Shown: positions 6,771 to 14,547, numbered from the stretch's first letter. The stretch is DNA of 20,807 nucleotides from Deltaproteobacteria bacterium (GCA_016932235.1 JAFGDF010000334.1:1-20807), one strand, 5' to 3'. Notes: generated by a model from the letters alone, not told the origin. Program-made: numbers and translations.

Positions 6771-9425
6771 CTATTTCTTGGCTTTAAGCGCAGTCCTGAT
6801 TTTATCCGGCGTGGCGGGCAGGTCATAAATCCTGGCACCGCATGCATTATAGATAGCATTGGTAACCGCCGGTGCAGTGGAGACCATTGTCATCTCGCCG
6901 ATTCCGGTCGAGCCCAGTGTACCCCTGATGCGGGGTGTCTCGCGGGTAATGAACTCTACCTCAAAGGAGTCGTTGATGGTAGGGAACTTAAAGGTTATCC
7001 AGTCTTTGGTCTCACCGAGGATGAATTCTTCCCTCAAGGCATAGCCGATGCCCTGGTCCATACCGCCTTCCAGCTGGCCTTCCAGGTTCTGGGGATGGAT
7101 GATAGGTCCGGCGTCTACGGCGGTGGTCATCTTAAGCACTTTAACATCACCTGTCTCTGTATTGACCTCGACCTCCGCCATCTGGATATTGTGCACCTGG
7201 GAATCAAAGGAGTCAGTCTGGCCTGTCTTGGGGTCGAACTGGTCTTTTCCGGCGATTTGCTTTGTGCCTTCGTAGCGGATCGGCTTGCCGGCTTTCTTGA
7301 GCGCGGCATAGGTCTTACCACCGGCCTCCTTCATGGCTTGAGCCATTTTTTCAAGGCCGTTAACAAGGGCTCCGCCGCTCATATATGTCTGTCTACTGCC
7401 CGCGGACGGTCCGGACATCATGGTCTTATCCATATCGCGGGTATACAGTCTTATCTTTTCCAGCGGCAGGCCGAGGACCTGCGCGGCCAATTGTGAAAGC
7501 ATGGAATCGTTGCCTTCCCCAGGATCCGCAACGGCGGCGTAGATGGTTACGGTGTCGTCCGGATTTATCTCCACGAAGTTGATTGCCTGGTCGCCGGCTT
7601 CGGCAATACCGAATGACATGCAGGCGATACCGACGCCGCGCTTTATCTTGCCGCCTTTTTTATTTAACGCCACAGCGGCCTTCCTGGCCTTTTCATAGGC
7701 CGGTCTGATATCATCGCAGAGCTCCGGGAAAGATGTCTGTTCTATGGGAGCGCCCGTGGATCGTGTCTGACCCGGCATCAAGGCGTTCATCTTGCGGAAT
7801 TCCAGCTGGTCGATGCCTATCTTTTCGGCCATCATGTCCATCAGTGACTCGAGGGCAAAATTTACCTGGGGAGGTCCTGCTCCCCTGGCAGCGCCGCCGC
7901 TCGCATTATTTGTATAAACCAGCTTAACCAAAGCGGAGACGTTAGGTATATTATAAGCGCCGTTCAGCATATGCAGGGCGCGTCCGCACATAATGGGACC
8001 GAGCAGGAAATAGGCGCCTTTGTTCATAATGAAGTCATTGAAGTAAGCGGTGATGTGACCATTTGAATCAGCGGCCAGCCTCGTCTTCATGGAGAAGGGG
8101 TGCCGCTTGGATGTGATAAAGAACGATTCCGTCAGTGTGGGTATATATTTTACCGGCCGTTTCCAGTGCATGGCAGCAGCAGCGGCAATGCCTTCAGAGG
8201 AAATGGTGGCCTTAATGCCGAACTGACCCCCGGAGTAGGGCTCGATATAGCGGACCTTTGCCGCCCCGACCGCCTCTTGAACCATGCCGGCATGGGCGTG
8301 AATCATAATACTCCGGCCGATAATCACTAGTTCATCACCTTCAAAATAGCAGACACAGGGTTCAGGCTCCAGGGGCGCCTGGTGGTTCATCTGCGTAGAA
8401 AAATCATGCTCTATTACGAAAGCGGCCCCCTTGAGGGCTTTGTCGGCATCGCCTTTTATGAGGGGCTGCTGGAAACAGAGGTTGGGCGAGTGAGGGTGAA
8501 TCTGCACCGCGCCAGGCGCCATGGCCTCTTCCGGGGTCTTCATCACCGGCAGTTTTTCATAGGTAACCTTAACGGCAGCGGCTGCGGCTCTGGCGTGTGC
8601 GCGTGTGTCGGCGGCGACGATAGCTACCGGGTCGCCGTAGGCCCTGACTTTATCTTCGCAAAGCAACGGCTGATCGGGCGCGATGAACCGGATGCGGTTG
8701 GTGCCTTTAATATCCTCCGCGGTCATAACGCCCACAACGCCCGGCATCTTCTTTGCCTCGGATGAATCGATGGACTTGATGACGGCGTGGAACTCCGTGC
8801 TGTGCACGGCAGCGATTTCCAGCATGTTATCGAATTTGTAGTCTCCGGCAAATTTGGCCAGTCCGCATGCCTTAATCATGGAGGAAGGCCTTGGATGTGA
8901 CTCGCCGATCATCTTTTTCTTGTTGAGGACCGCGCGGACCTTTGCCGGTGTTGTCTTTTTACGTATGAATTTGCTGGCAAGCTTGACCGCATCGATGATT
9001 TTTACGTAGCCGGTGCAGCGGCACAGGTTGCGTGCCAGCGCCTTTTTGATTGCGGCCAGATCAGGGTCCGGATTCTGGTCGAGCAGGGTCTTGGTGGCCA
9101 TAATCATTCCGGGCGTGCAGTAGCCGCACTGGATAGCGCCGGATAATACAAATGCCTCCTGGATGAGATGGGGATTATCAGGCGTTCCCAGTCCTTCCAC
9201 GGTGATGACATTCGTTCCCTCCAGGTCAACTACTTTCTTCAAGCAGGAACGCGTTGCTTTGCCGTCAACGATAACCGTGCAGGCTCCGCATTGCCCCTTA
9301 CGGTCGCATGATTGCTTTGTGCCGGTAAGTCCCATCTGTTCTCGCAGCAGGTCGAGAAGTACCAGATCCGGGCTCGCTTCAACCTGGCGTTTCACTCCGT
9401 TTACAGTCAAGGTCACACTTTTCAT
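6771..9425 (-). CDS. Mop-type molybdenum aldehyde oxidoreductase (xanthine oxidase family, one chain, no FAD domain)
   Basis: An 884-aa molybdenum hydroxylase, co-linear with Desulfovibrio gigas aldehyde oxidoreductase (907 aa). An N-terminal plant-type [2Fe-2S] domain has C40, C46, C49 and C61. A helical [2Fe-2S] domain has C100, C103, C135 and C137. A long molybdopterin cytosine dinucleotide-binding domain follows. The catalytic glutamate is E844 in GSTGIGEMTM. GGQFG and ARGAGPPQ are the usual Mo-pocket loops; the residue before the conserved Arg is Ala where xanthine dehydrogenases have Phe. There is no FAD domain, so electrons probably leave to a ferredoxin or flavodoxin. The expected reaction is aldehyde plus water to carboxylate. 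The start is ATG 9425, not 9440: GGAGG at 9434-9438 lies 8 nt upstream of it. The upstream desulfurase and scaffold genes could supply the Mo sulfido ligand or FeS clusters (inference). Confidence 0.92.
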   Translation of the reverse strand: MKSVTLTVNGVKRQVEASPDLVLLDLLREQMGLTGTKQSCDRKGQCGACTVIVDGKATRSCLKKVVDLEGTNVITVEGLGTPDNPHLIQEAFVLSGAIQCGYCTPGMIMATKTLLDQNPDPDLAAIKKALARNLCRCTGYVKIIDAVKLASKFIRKKTTPAKVRAVLNKKKMIGESHPRPSSMIKACGLAKFAGDYKFDNMLEIAAVHSTEFHAVIKSIDSSEAKKMPGVVGVMTAEDIKGTNRIRFIAPDQPLLCEDKVRAYGDPVAIVAADTRAHARAAAAAVKVTYEKLPVMKTPEEAMAPGAVQIHPHSPNLCFQQPLIKGDADKALKGAAFVIEHDFSTQMNHQAPLEPEPCVCYFEGDELVIIGRSIMIHAHAGMVQEAVGAAKVRYIEPYSGGQFGIKATISSEGIAAAAAMHWKRPVKYIPTLTESFFITSKRHPFSMKTRLAADSNGHITAYFNDFIMNKGAYFLLGPIMCGRALHMLNGAYNIPNVSALVKLVYTNNASGGAARGAGPPQVNFALESLMDMMAEKIGIDQLEFRKMNALMPGQTRSTGAPIEQTSFPELCDDIRPAYEKARKAAVALNKKGGKIKRGVGIACMSFGIAEAGDQAINFVEINPDDTVTIYAAVADPGEGNDSMLSQLAAQVLGLPLEKIRLYTRDMDKTMMSGPSAGSRQTYMSGGALVNGLEKMAQAMKEAGGKTYAALKKAGKPIRYEGTKQIAGKDQFDPKTGQTDSFDSQVHNIQMAEVEVNTETGDVKVLKMTTAVDAGPIIHPQNLEGQLEGGMDQGIGYALREEFILGETKDWITFKFPTINDSFEVEFITRETPRIRGTLGSTGIGEMTMVSTAPAVTNAIYNACGARIYDLPATPDKIRTALKAKK

Positions 9426-9498
9426 CTGTCTAGCCTCCATTTAATTGATTTTTAGCAAGTAGAAAATAAATATTTTAAACAGTAAATATTTGCCGTTA

Positions 9499-9526
9499 AA
9501 AATATTAATAATAGAGTCTTTGTCAA
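9499..9526 (-). promoter_or_regulatory. Possible promoter of the molybdoenzyme gene
   Basis: On the - strand, TTGACA (9526-9521) and TATTTT (9504-9499) are 16 bp apart, in a very AT-rich gap between the scaffold gene and the molybdoenzyme. The -35 is perfect and the -10 only fair. Confidence 0.45.
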
Positions 9527-9540
9527 ACAGGAATTTTTAA

Positions 9541-9942
9541 CTAATAATGGCCGGCTTTGTAACGTGTAATGCCCCGGTGCAGCAGTTCGATAATGCCCCG
9601 GACCTTCTTTAAAAACTCTTCCCCGCTGCTTCCTAATGCCCTTGAAAAATCTTCTTCTTTAAGTTCTTCAGCCTGTTGAATCGTCTTGCCTTTTATAAGG
9701 GAACAAAGGATTTCCACAACGACGTTGGCGGTAGGATCACAGGTGCAGAGATATTTGATGTCATCGATAACATCGTTTAAGACGTTAATATAGATATGCA
9801 TATAAGCATGGCTGACATGCGAGCATATCCTTATCTTCTCACCAACCGTATCCAGAAAAATAGACGGATTTTCCAGTTCGCCGGTATGCCTGAAACATTC
9901 TTTGCATAATCGGCGGTAAAACTTTACAACGAGTGCATCCAT
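9541..9942 (-). CDS. IscU/NifU-N-like iron-sulfur scaffold protein, third ligand Cys missing
   Basis: A 133-aa protein resembling the IscU/NifU N-terminal scaffold fold: a conserved I-x-D-I-K-Y before C68 (CTCDPTAN, corresponding to GCGSA in IscU), then LIKGKT as in the IscU IKGKT/S segment. Scaffold ligand positions 1 and 2 are occupied by C40 (CSH in place of CGD) and C68. The third cysteine, near residue 115-120 where IscU has HCS, is absent. Extra cysteines are at C13, C16, C66 and C80. It starts 17 nt after the desulfurase-like gene, with no clear ribosome site, which suggests translational coupling. The pairing with a cysteine desulfurase mirrors iscS-iscU. With an altered ligand set it may be a specialised scaffold or sulfur carrier for the neighbouring molybdoenzyme rather than the housekeeping scaffold. 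Confidence 0.72.
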   Translation of the reverse strand: MDALVVKFYRRLCKECFRHTGELENPSIFLDTVGEKIRICSHVSHAYMHIYINVLNDVIDDIKYLCTCDPTANVVVEILCSLIKGKTIQQAEELKEEDFSRALGSSGEEFLKKVRGIIELLHRGITRYKAGHY

Positions 9943-9959
9943 TGATGTGTTTTCTATGT

Positions 9960-11303
9960 CTAAATATAGCTGCGATCTTCAAATATGGTTTGTAACGTAT
10001 CCATAAAAACACGGCATTCTTCCAGCGTATTGTAAAAATATAGTGAAACACGATAGATCATCCGGTGCTCTGACGGCATTTTTGGCAGCATCCAGCCCTC
10101 CCCGTATTTATAATTCAGATAGGAGTGCACGCAGAAAACGCCGTCGCGTATCATGATATTGTCCCTGTCGCTCAATTCCTCAGCAATGCCCATGGCATTG
10201 GGGCGTTTTACCTCGAAGGTTAATATCCCTGCTCGCTGACTTGCGTCTTGGGGACCGAGTATCCGGAACCAGCCAGTATCTCCATAGCGCTTGAGGAGCT
10301 CTCCGGTCAGGAAATCATTCAAGAGATTCATCTGGTTATTTATCTTCTCCAAGCCGATATTCTGCAGATATGCAATTGCCTTTCCGGCGGCTATCTGGTC
10401 GGGATAATTCTGGATGCCGATCTCAAATCTTTCGGGAGGCTCAAGAAGAGAGTAACTATTATAGGTCGTGTCTCCTACCGTGCCGCCGCCCAGTAAAGAC
10501 GGTGTGATGGCATCAGCGGTATCATCTTCTTCATGAATAGCCTTCCCCAGGTAGTCCTGCTTTCCATATAAGATGCCTACGCCCTTGGGTCCGCACATTT
10601 TATGTATGGAAAACGCCATGAAATCAACGTCCAGCTTTTGAACGTCTATTTTCCGGTGGGATGTTGTTTGGGCGGCATCGAGGAGTACTTTAGCCCCATA
10701 ATTATGAGCGAGTTTAATAATTTCAGCCGCAGGTATGGTGTAGCCGGTTAAATTGCATGTATAAGCCATGCTGACCAGCGCGATCCTGCTGTTCTCCAGC
10801 CTTCGTTTAAAGTCATCAAGGTCAAAAGCGCCGTTTTCACTCGTAGCCAAGTGCTCGACATTAATAAAGCCTTTTTTTTGGAGTCGCAACCAGGGCAACA
10901 GATTGGAGTTATGCTCCTTATCCGTCAGCAGGACGGCATCGCCCGGTTTGAATCTAAATCCGAGGGCAACGATGTTAATAGCATGGCTGGTGTTCTGGGT
11001 GAATATGATCTCTTTTTCCGAACGCGCGTTGATAAACTCTTTGATCAAAGCGCGGGAGCCTTTAATGTCTTTTTCAGGATCTCCCTCGATACGGCCGTTG
11101 ACTTCTTGCGCAAACCAGTGCCTGCTCCGCGCGCCGGCGCAGCCGGGAAAGCCGCTGTAATACCCGTTAATGGCGTCAATAACCTGCTGGGGGACCAGGG
11201 TAGTGCAGGCGCTGTCGAAATAGATCGGGTATTTGCCGTTCCGCCTCTTTTGCAGCGATGGAAAGTCTTCTCTTACCTTATTTATCCATTTGGCGGTTTC
11301 CAA
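9960..11303 (-). CDS. Class V aminotransferase fold, cysteine desulfurase-like (SufS/NifS relative)
   Basis: A 447-aa PLP enzyme expected to release sulfur from cysteine as a persulfide. The PLP lysine is K235 (SIHKMCGPKGVG), with H131 in the EHNSN stacking segment and D209/Q212 in LLDAAQ. A cysteine, C391 in IRDGVFCVHSYLN, sits where SufS has its catalytic cysteine in RxGxHC, but the surrounding motif differs (VFC instead of HHC). The segment GCAGARSRHWFAQEV near residues 54-68 is also unlike housekeeping SufS. The start is TTG, with GGAG at 11310-11313 placed 6 nt upstream; no ATG in frame fits better. The next gene is the scaffold-like protein, then the molybdoenzyme. Delivery of sulfur to the Mo centre, as shown for NifS-like proteins in xanthine dehydrogenase maturation, is an attractive inference. 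FeS assembly is the alternative. Confidence 0.82.
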   Translation of the reverse strand: METAKWINKVREDFPSLQKRRNGKYPIYFDSACTTLVPQQVIDAINGYYSGFPGCAGARSRHWFAQEVNGRIEGDPEKDIKGSRALIKEFINARSEKEIIFTQNTSHAINIVALGFRFKPGDAVLLTDKEHNSNLLPWLRLQKKGFINVEHLATSENGAFDLDDFKRRLENSRIALVSMAYTCNLTGYTIPAAEIIKLAHNYGAKVLLDAAQTTSHRKIDVQKLDVDFMAFSIHKMCGPKGVGILYGKQDYLGKAIHEEDDTADAITPSLLGGGTVGDTTYNSYSLLEPPERFEIGIQNYPDQIAAGKAIAYLQNIGLEKINNQMNLLNDFLTGELLKRYGDTGWFRILGPQDASQRAGILTFEVKRPNAMGIAEELSDRDNIMIRDGVFCVHSYLNYKYGEGWMLPKMPSEHRMIYRVSLYFYNTLEECRVFMDTLQTIFEDRSYI

Positions 11304-11331
11304 TAATTTCTCCGGCAGTCCATTGGCGGCT

Positions 11332-11379
11332 GCCTGATTACACCCCGCCGCAGAGCAGCGGTGAGTAATCAGGCTTTTT
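11332..11379 (+). terminator. Strong hairpin with + strand U-tract, upstream of the desulfurase-like gene
   Basis: GCCTGATTAC (11332-11341) and GTAATCAGGC (11365-11374) form a perfect 10-bp stem, with an inner CCGC/GCGG pairing, followed by five T on the + strand. In that orientation it would end + strand transcripts, yet no + strand gene precedes it. On the - strand, the direction of the genes, no U-tract follows, so there it would act only as a structure between the lipoprotein and desulfurase genes. Confidence 0.6.
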
Positions 11380-11412
11380 AGAGTAAGCGCATAAAATTTA
11401 AATCAATAATGC

Positions 11413-12006
11413 TTACCAGCACGGATTTTTAGCAGGACCGATCCATTCGGCCATCTGTTCGTTGTAGATGATGCGTTTGCTGAACAGCCATTGCCCGTTC
11501 ACCTTGACCATTTCATCCTCATAGTGCCCGTATGAATTGAGCTGGGCCTTTCGCTCGGGATTATTGTTCCCATAGTGGAACCAGTAGGCCCTCCCTGATG
11601 CCTTGTCCCCGTCGATCTTCAGCACTATGTTGGTGATGTTGTGGCGGCCTGTAGCGGGATAAGATGGTCCCTGTGCCTCTTTTACTGCCTCTTCTGCGGG
11701 TTCGGCGGGCTTCTCTTGACCTTCAGGAGCCTTTGCAGGCGTGTCTGCGAAGATTTTCCGGATCTCTTCGCGTCCCTGCCATTTCATGCCTACGATATCC
11801 AGGATGCCGTCTTCGGTGAATGTCTTTACGTAGGTGTCTGCGTCGCTGAAATCCAGGGCAAACATATAACGGGCCTGAAGATCCTCGATCTGGGCGCGGT
11901 CTTCGGCATAACTGATGACGTTGGTTTCCGCAGGCGTGCAGGACACAATCGTTATCAGCGATAAGACTGCAATAGCACTCATCAATGTTTTAATCCATTT
12001 TTGCAT
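11413..12006 (-). CDS. Predicted lipoprotein with SnoaL-like (NTF2 fold, BaiE-type) domain
   Basis: A 197-aa protein with a signal peptide ending in the lipobox IVSC (C23), so it should be anchored in the periplasm or outer membrane. The rest is a SnoaL_4-type alpha+beta barrel. Y47 and D52 in RYMFALD, and H122 in GRHNITN, match the Tyr/Asp/His set I recall for bile acid 7-alpha-dehydratase BaiE (Y30, D35, H83), so dehydratase or isomerase activity is possible. An Ala/Glu/Pro-rich linker of about 30 residues (87-115) interrupts the domain. Translation starts at an ATG behind AGGAGGG. It has its own promoter at 12063-12091. Most SnoaL-like enzymes are cytoplasmic, so an exported version is unusual. 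A purely binding role cannot be excluded. Confidence 0.82.
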   Translation of the reverse strand: MQKWIKTLMSAIAVLSLITIVSCTPAETNVISYAEDRAQIEDLQARYMFALDFSDADTYVKTFTEDGILDIVGMKWQGREEIRKIFADTPAKAPEGQEKPAEPAEEAVKEAQGPSYPATGRHNITNIVLKIDGDKASGRAYWFHYGNNNPERKAQLNSYGHYEDEMVKVNGQWLFSKRIIYNEQMAEWIGPAKNPCW

Positions 12007-12062
12007 TTTGGTTCCCTCCTGTTATGTGATGGTTTATAGAAATTTGTTTTTCCGATAAAGTC

Positions 12063-12091
12063 AGGATATGAAGATACTCTTTATGTGTCAA
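12063..12091 (-). promoter_or_regulatory. sigma70-type promoter of the SnoaL-like lipoprotein gene
   Basis: On the - strand, TTGACA (12091-12086) and TATCCT (12068-12063) are separated by 17 bp, about 57 bp upstream of the ATG at 12006. The sequence around the -35 is almost the same as in the SDR promoter at 6593-6598 (shared TTGACACA, preceded by a T-rich run). Confidence 0.65.
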
Positions 12092-12139
12092 GACAAAATG
12101 CCGGAACACAATAAGCACATAAGAAGATCGGCTGAGCCT

Positions 12140-13237
12140 CTATACCTTATTTAATATGTCCGATATTTTCTTGAGCCAGTCCGGAATGGCAATCTCCCTG
12201 CCGCAGGCATCCGCACAAACGCCGCATTCGTTGCAATTATCAATGCGGTGTTTTTCATTTTTGTAAATAGACCGTGCTGCCTTGAAGTCGTCGTACATAA
12301 CGGCATCATTGTAGATTTCAAAGAGGCGCGGGATATCAATGCCCTGGGGGCAGGGCATACAGCCGTAGCAGGTCGTACAGGGGACGGGCTTCATCTCGCG
12401 GTAAGCATCCCTGACCTGGCTGATGAGCAGTTCCTCTGATATAGTGAGGCTATCAGGTTCAGCGCTGTCAGCCAGGGCTATATTTTCCGCTACATGTTTC
12501 ATACTACTAATATCGCAAACAACAGTGGCTATTTCGGGGTGGCTCCAGACCCAATGTAATCCCCACTCCGCAAGTGAGCGCTTCTGGGAAGCGCCTGCCC
12601 ATAGCCTGGCAACTGATTCCGGCGGCTCTCTGGTCAGCCTTCCCCCGAGAAGAGGCTCAGCAGCCACAACCGCCAGCCCTTTTTCAGCAGCGCGTCTGAG
12701 TCCATTGACACCCGGCATACGGTCTGCGTCCATATAGCTGTATTGAAACTGGCAAAGGGCCCAGTTATCGTAAACATCCAGAATCTCCCTGAGGACCTGA
12801 AAATGGTCGTGAAAGGAGAATCCCAGATGGCCGATTCGCCCTCTACTCACGGCTGCCTCTGCCCAACCCAGTGCATCCAGTTCCTTTAATTTTGGCCATG
12901 TCTCCCGGTTTAGACCCCCCAGGAGACAGAAGTCTATCCTGTCAGTGCCAAGCCATCCCAGTTGTGCGTTTAGATAGCGGTCAAAGTCCGGTGAGGAATT
13001 GATAAGGAGAGACGGCAGACTGGCGGTAATCTTTATCTTCTGCCGGTAGCCGTCTTGAAGTGCCTGGCTGATGAGACGGGTCAGACGCTCATCAGGATAA
13101 CCCAGGTTTAGATAATTTACACCGTGGTCAATGGCGAAACGGATAGTCCTGACGGATTCGGCTTCATTGATGTTTTTAACACCAATGCCTAATACAGATA
13201 CTTCCCAATCCAGCCTGCCGAATTTGCGGTATTTGAT
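12140..13237 (-). CDS. Aldo/keto-reductase-like protein with C-terminal 2x[4Fe-4S] domain; catalytic tetrad lost, no canonical start
   Basis: The frame is open from 13237 to the TAG at 12140 (365 codons). It begins IKYRKFGRLDWEVSVLGIG, the classic N-terminus of an iron-sulfur AKR but with ATC in place of ATG. TAA lies directly upstream, and the first in-frame GTG is at 12850, inside the barrel. GGGAGG at 13246-13251 is well placed for the ATC. The (beta/alpha)8 barrel is recognisable throughout (SRGRIGHLGFSFHD, AVVAAEPLLGG). Two ferredoxin groups end the protein (C287/C290/C293/C296 and C335/C338/C341/C345). The AKR tetrad Asp-Tyr-Lys-His is replaced: Asp by N44, Tyr lost in a shortened loop (P48/D49), Lys by S73, His by G107. 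It is either a pseudo-enzyme with a retained FeS electron-transfer module or a decaying gene. The intact frame and cysteines favour a functional, non-reductase role. It lies 82 bp downstream of the double cupin. Confidence 0.75.
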   Translation of the reverse strand: MKYRKFGRLDWEVSVLGIGVKNINEAESVRTIRFAIDHGVNYLNLGYPDERLTRLISQALQDGYRQKIKITASLPSLLINSSPDFDRYLNAQLGWLGTDRIDFCLLGGLNRETWPKLKELDALGWAEAAVSRGRIGHLGFSFHDHFQVLREILDVYDNWALCQFQYSYMDADRMPGVNGLRRAAEKGLAVVAAEPLLGGRLTREPPESVARLWAGASQKRSLAEWGLHWVWSHPEIATVVCDISSMKHVAENIALADSAEPDSLTISEELLISQVRDAYREMKPVPCTTCYGCMPCPQGIDIPRLFEIYNDAVMYDDFKAARSIYKNEKHRIDNCNECGVCADACGREIAIPDWLKKISDILNKV

Positions 13238-13251
13238 TTATGGCCTCCCTT

Positions 13252-13262
13252 TATAGTGAACG
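13252..13262 (-). promoter_or_regulatory. CGTTCACTATA element upstream of the AKR-like gene
   Basis: This 11-bp element also occurs upstream of both cupin genes. Here it ends directly before the GGGAGG ribosome site and could contribute a TATAAA -10. A separate TATAAT lies at 13299-13294. Confidence 0.45.
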
Positions 13263-13319
13263 ACTTCAATAACTTGGCATCTTGAACATAGCCATTATAG
13301 TATATGTCCGGCAGGGGGG

Positions 13320-14294
13320 CTAAGCCTCCACCCAGGGCGAGGCATGTTCGCCGCTCAGGCAGACTACGATAAAACCATAGGGCTTATCCACCCACCTGGT
13401 GATAAGGGGGAGGTGGGGGAAACCCTCAGGGCAGATGGCAAGCGTAGGCGTATTGAATATATGCCTCTCGTGGTCCTTGCCCATGCCCAGCTCCAATTCA
13501 GCGCCCAGGTAATCCATGTTATCCGGGTCAAGGCCGACATAGACCAATATCTCCGCTTCCGGGTGGTAGTGGGCTTCGCCGCCGCGATGCCATTTGCCGC
13601 ACTGGGAGTAAAAGCCCCAGGTGAAATTGACATTGAATCCCTCCAGGTTCTCACCAAAGAGCCATACAGTCTGGTCTCCATTTCCGGGACCAACCCCCAT
13701 CTTCGAGGGGTACATTACGCCGGCACGGTCAGAAATAAAGGCATAACCAAGCGGGTCGCCGGGGGGTGGGGGGACGTCAGACTTTCGGGCATCGTAGGCC
13801 TTCCAGTCAATGTAGGTAATCATCCTTTTTATTAGATGGTCGTATTTTGAACCCTTTGTCTTTGCCTTTTTCGGGACAGGGGTTGCCTTGTAGTCAGGGG
13901 CCAGGCCGATATGGTAATGGACTATAGGTCTATCCACACGCCGGTATGTAACCGGCCCGTGAGGCATTCCCCTGGGGATAAGCACTACAGACGGCTCGGT
14001 AAAGACATGTTCCTCGGCCTCTTCGCCCAGCTCTATAGATACCTCGGCGCCCAGATAGAGTATATGCCTGCTATCAGTTCCCTCAAAAACCAGGCACTCA
14101 TCGTAAGGGTGAACCAGCCTCCCTTCAATGGGATGGCAAACGCCGGTGTTCTTAACGAAACCGAAGGAAAAATTGGCGTTGAATCCCTCCATGTCCTTGC
14201 CTTCCATCCAGAAGAGCGGGTCCGGATATAGGCCAGGCGGGCTCTTCCTGGCAATCAGCGGTTTTATCAGATGGGCATACTCTTTCTTGGCCAT
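13320..14294 (-). CDS. Two-domain cupin-like protein (internal duplication)
   Basis: A 324-aa cytoplasmic protein made of two tandem cupin-like domains (about 1-135 and 150-324). Paired motifs show the duplication: MEGFNANFSFGF (35-46) against LEGFNVNFTWGF (217-228), and YLGAEVSIELG (80-90) against YLGAELELGMG (262-272). Metal ligands are complete in domain 2 (H242, H244, E248, H294). In domain 1 the first His is Leu (L60, with H62, E66 and H112 kept). The real start is the ATG at 14294, because the AAGGAG before it overlaps the first codons of the longer frame starting at 14312. The protein encoded divergently at 14708-15160 is a one-domain relative. I do not recognise a characterised member. 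The fold allows isomerase, dioxygenase or lyase chemistry, or ligand sensing. Confidence 0.8.
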   Translation of the reverse strand: MAKKEYAHLIKPLIARKSPPGLYPDPLFWMEGKDMEGFNANFSFGFVKNTGVCHPIEGRLVHPYDECLVFEGTDSRHILYLGAEVSIELGEEAEEHVFTEPSVVLIPRGMPHGPVTYRRVDRPIVHYHIGLAPDYKATPVPKKAKTKGSKYDHLIKRMITYIDWKAYDARKSDVPPPPGDPLGYAFISDRAGVMYPSKMGVGPGNGDQTVWLFGENLEGFNVNFTWGFYSQCGKWHRGGEAHYHPEAEILVYVGLDPDNMDYLGAELELGMGKDHERHIFNTPTLAICPEGFPHLPLITRWVDKPYGFIVVCLSGEHASPWVEA

Positions 14295-14331
14295 TTTAAT
14301 GCTCCTTTCCATAAAATGAGGATACCATATC

Positions 14332-14345
14332 CTATAGTGAACGCA
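14332..14345 (-). promoter_or_regulatory. 14-bp element TGCGTTCACTATAG upstream of the double cupin gene
   Basis: On the - strand this ends 37 nt before the ATG at 14294, and its TATAGG could act as a -10. The same 14 bases occur on the + strand at 14548-14561, upstream of the single cupin. The core recurs at 13252-13262. This spacing and conservation suggest a shared promoter or operator. Confidence 0.55.
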
Positions 14346-14547
14346 ATAAATTAAGTAGTCATGGGTCTCTTTTCAGAGGCGAAACGCTTTGAGAATATCG
14401 AATGTCGAACAGGGAATTTCGAATTATGAAGTTTAACCCTTTCAATATTCGATATTCTGAAATCGTTATTCGATATTGTCTTTTTTATCATATAGCCATA
14501 CTCTCTGCGATATATAAATCAGAATACCAGCGTGCCCATTTAACCAA

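Noticed and set aside
6753..7496. 247-codon + strand frame antisense to the molybdoenzyme
   Set aside because: It mirrors the codon pattern of a clear, full-length Mop-type gene. It has no recognisable domain or ribosome site.
12140..12850. AKR-like gene as a truncated or frameshifted pseudogene starting at GTG 12850
   Set aside because: Reading upstream, the same frame continues without a stop for another 129 codons and encodes the normal AKR N-terminal half; only the start codon is non-canonical.
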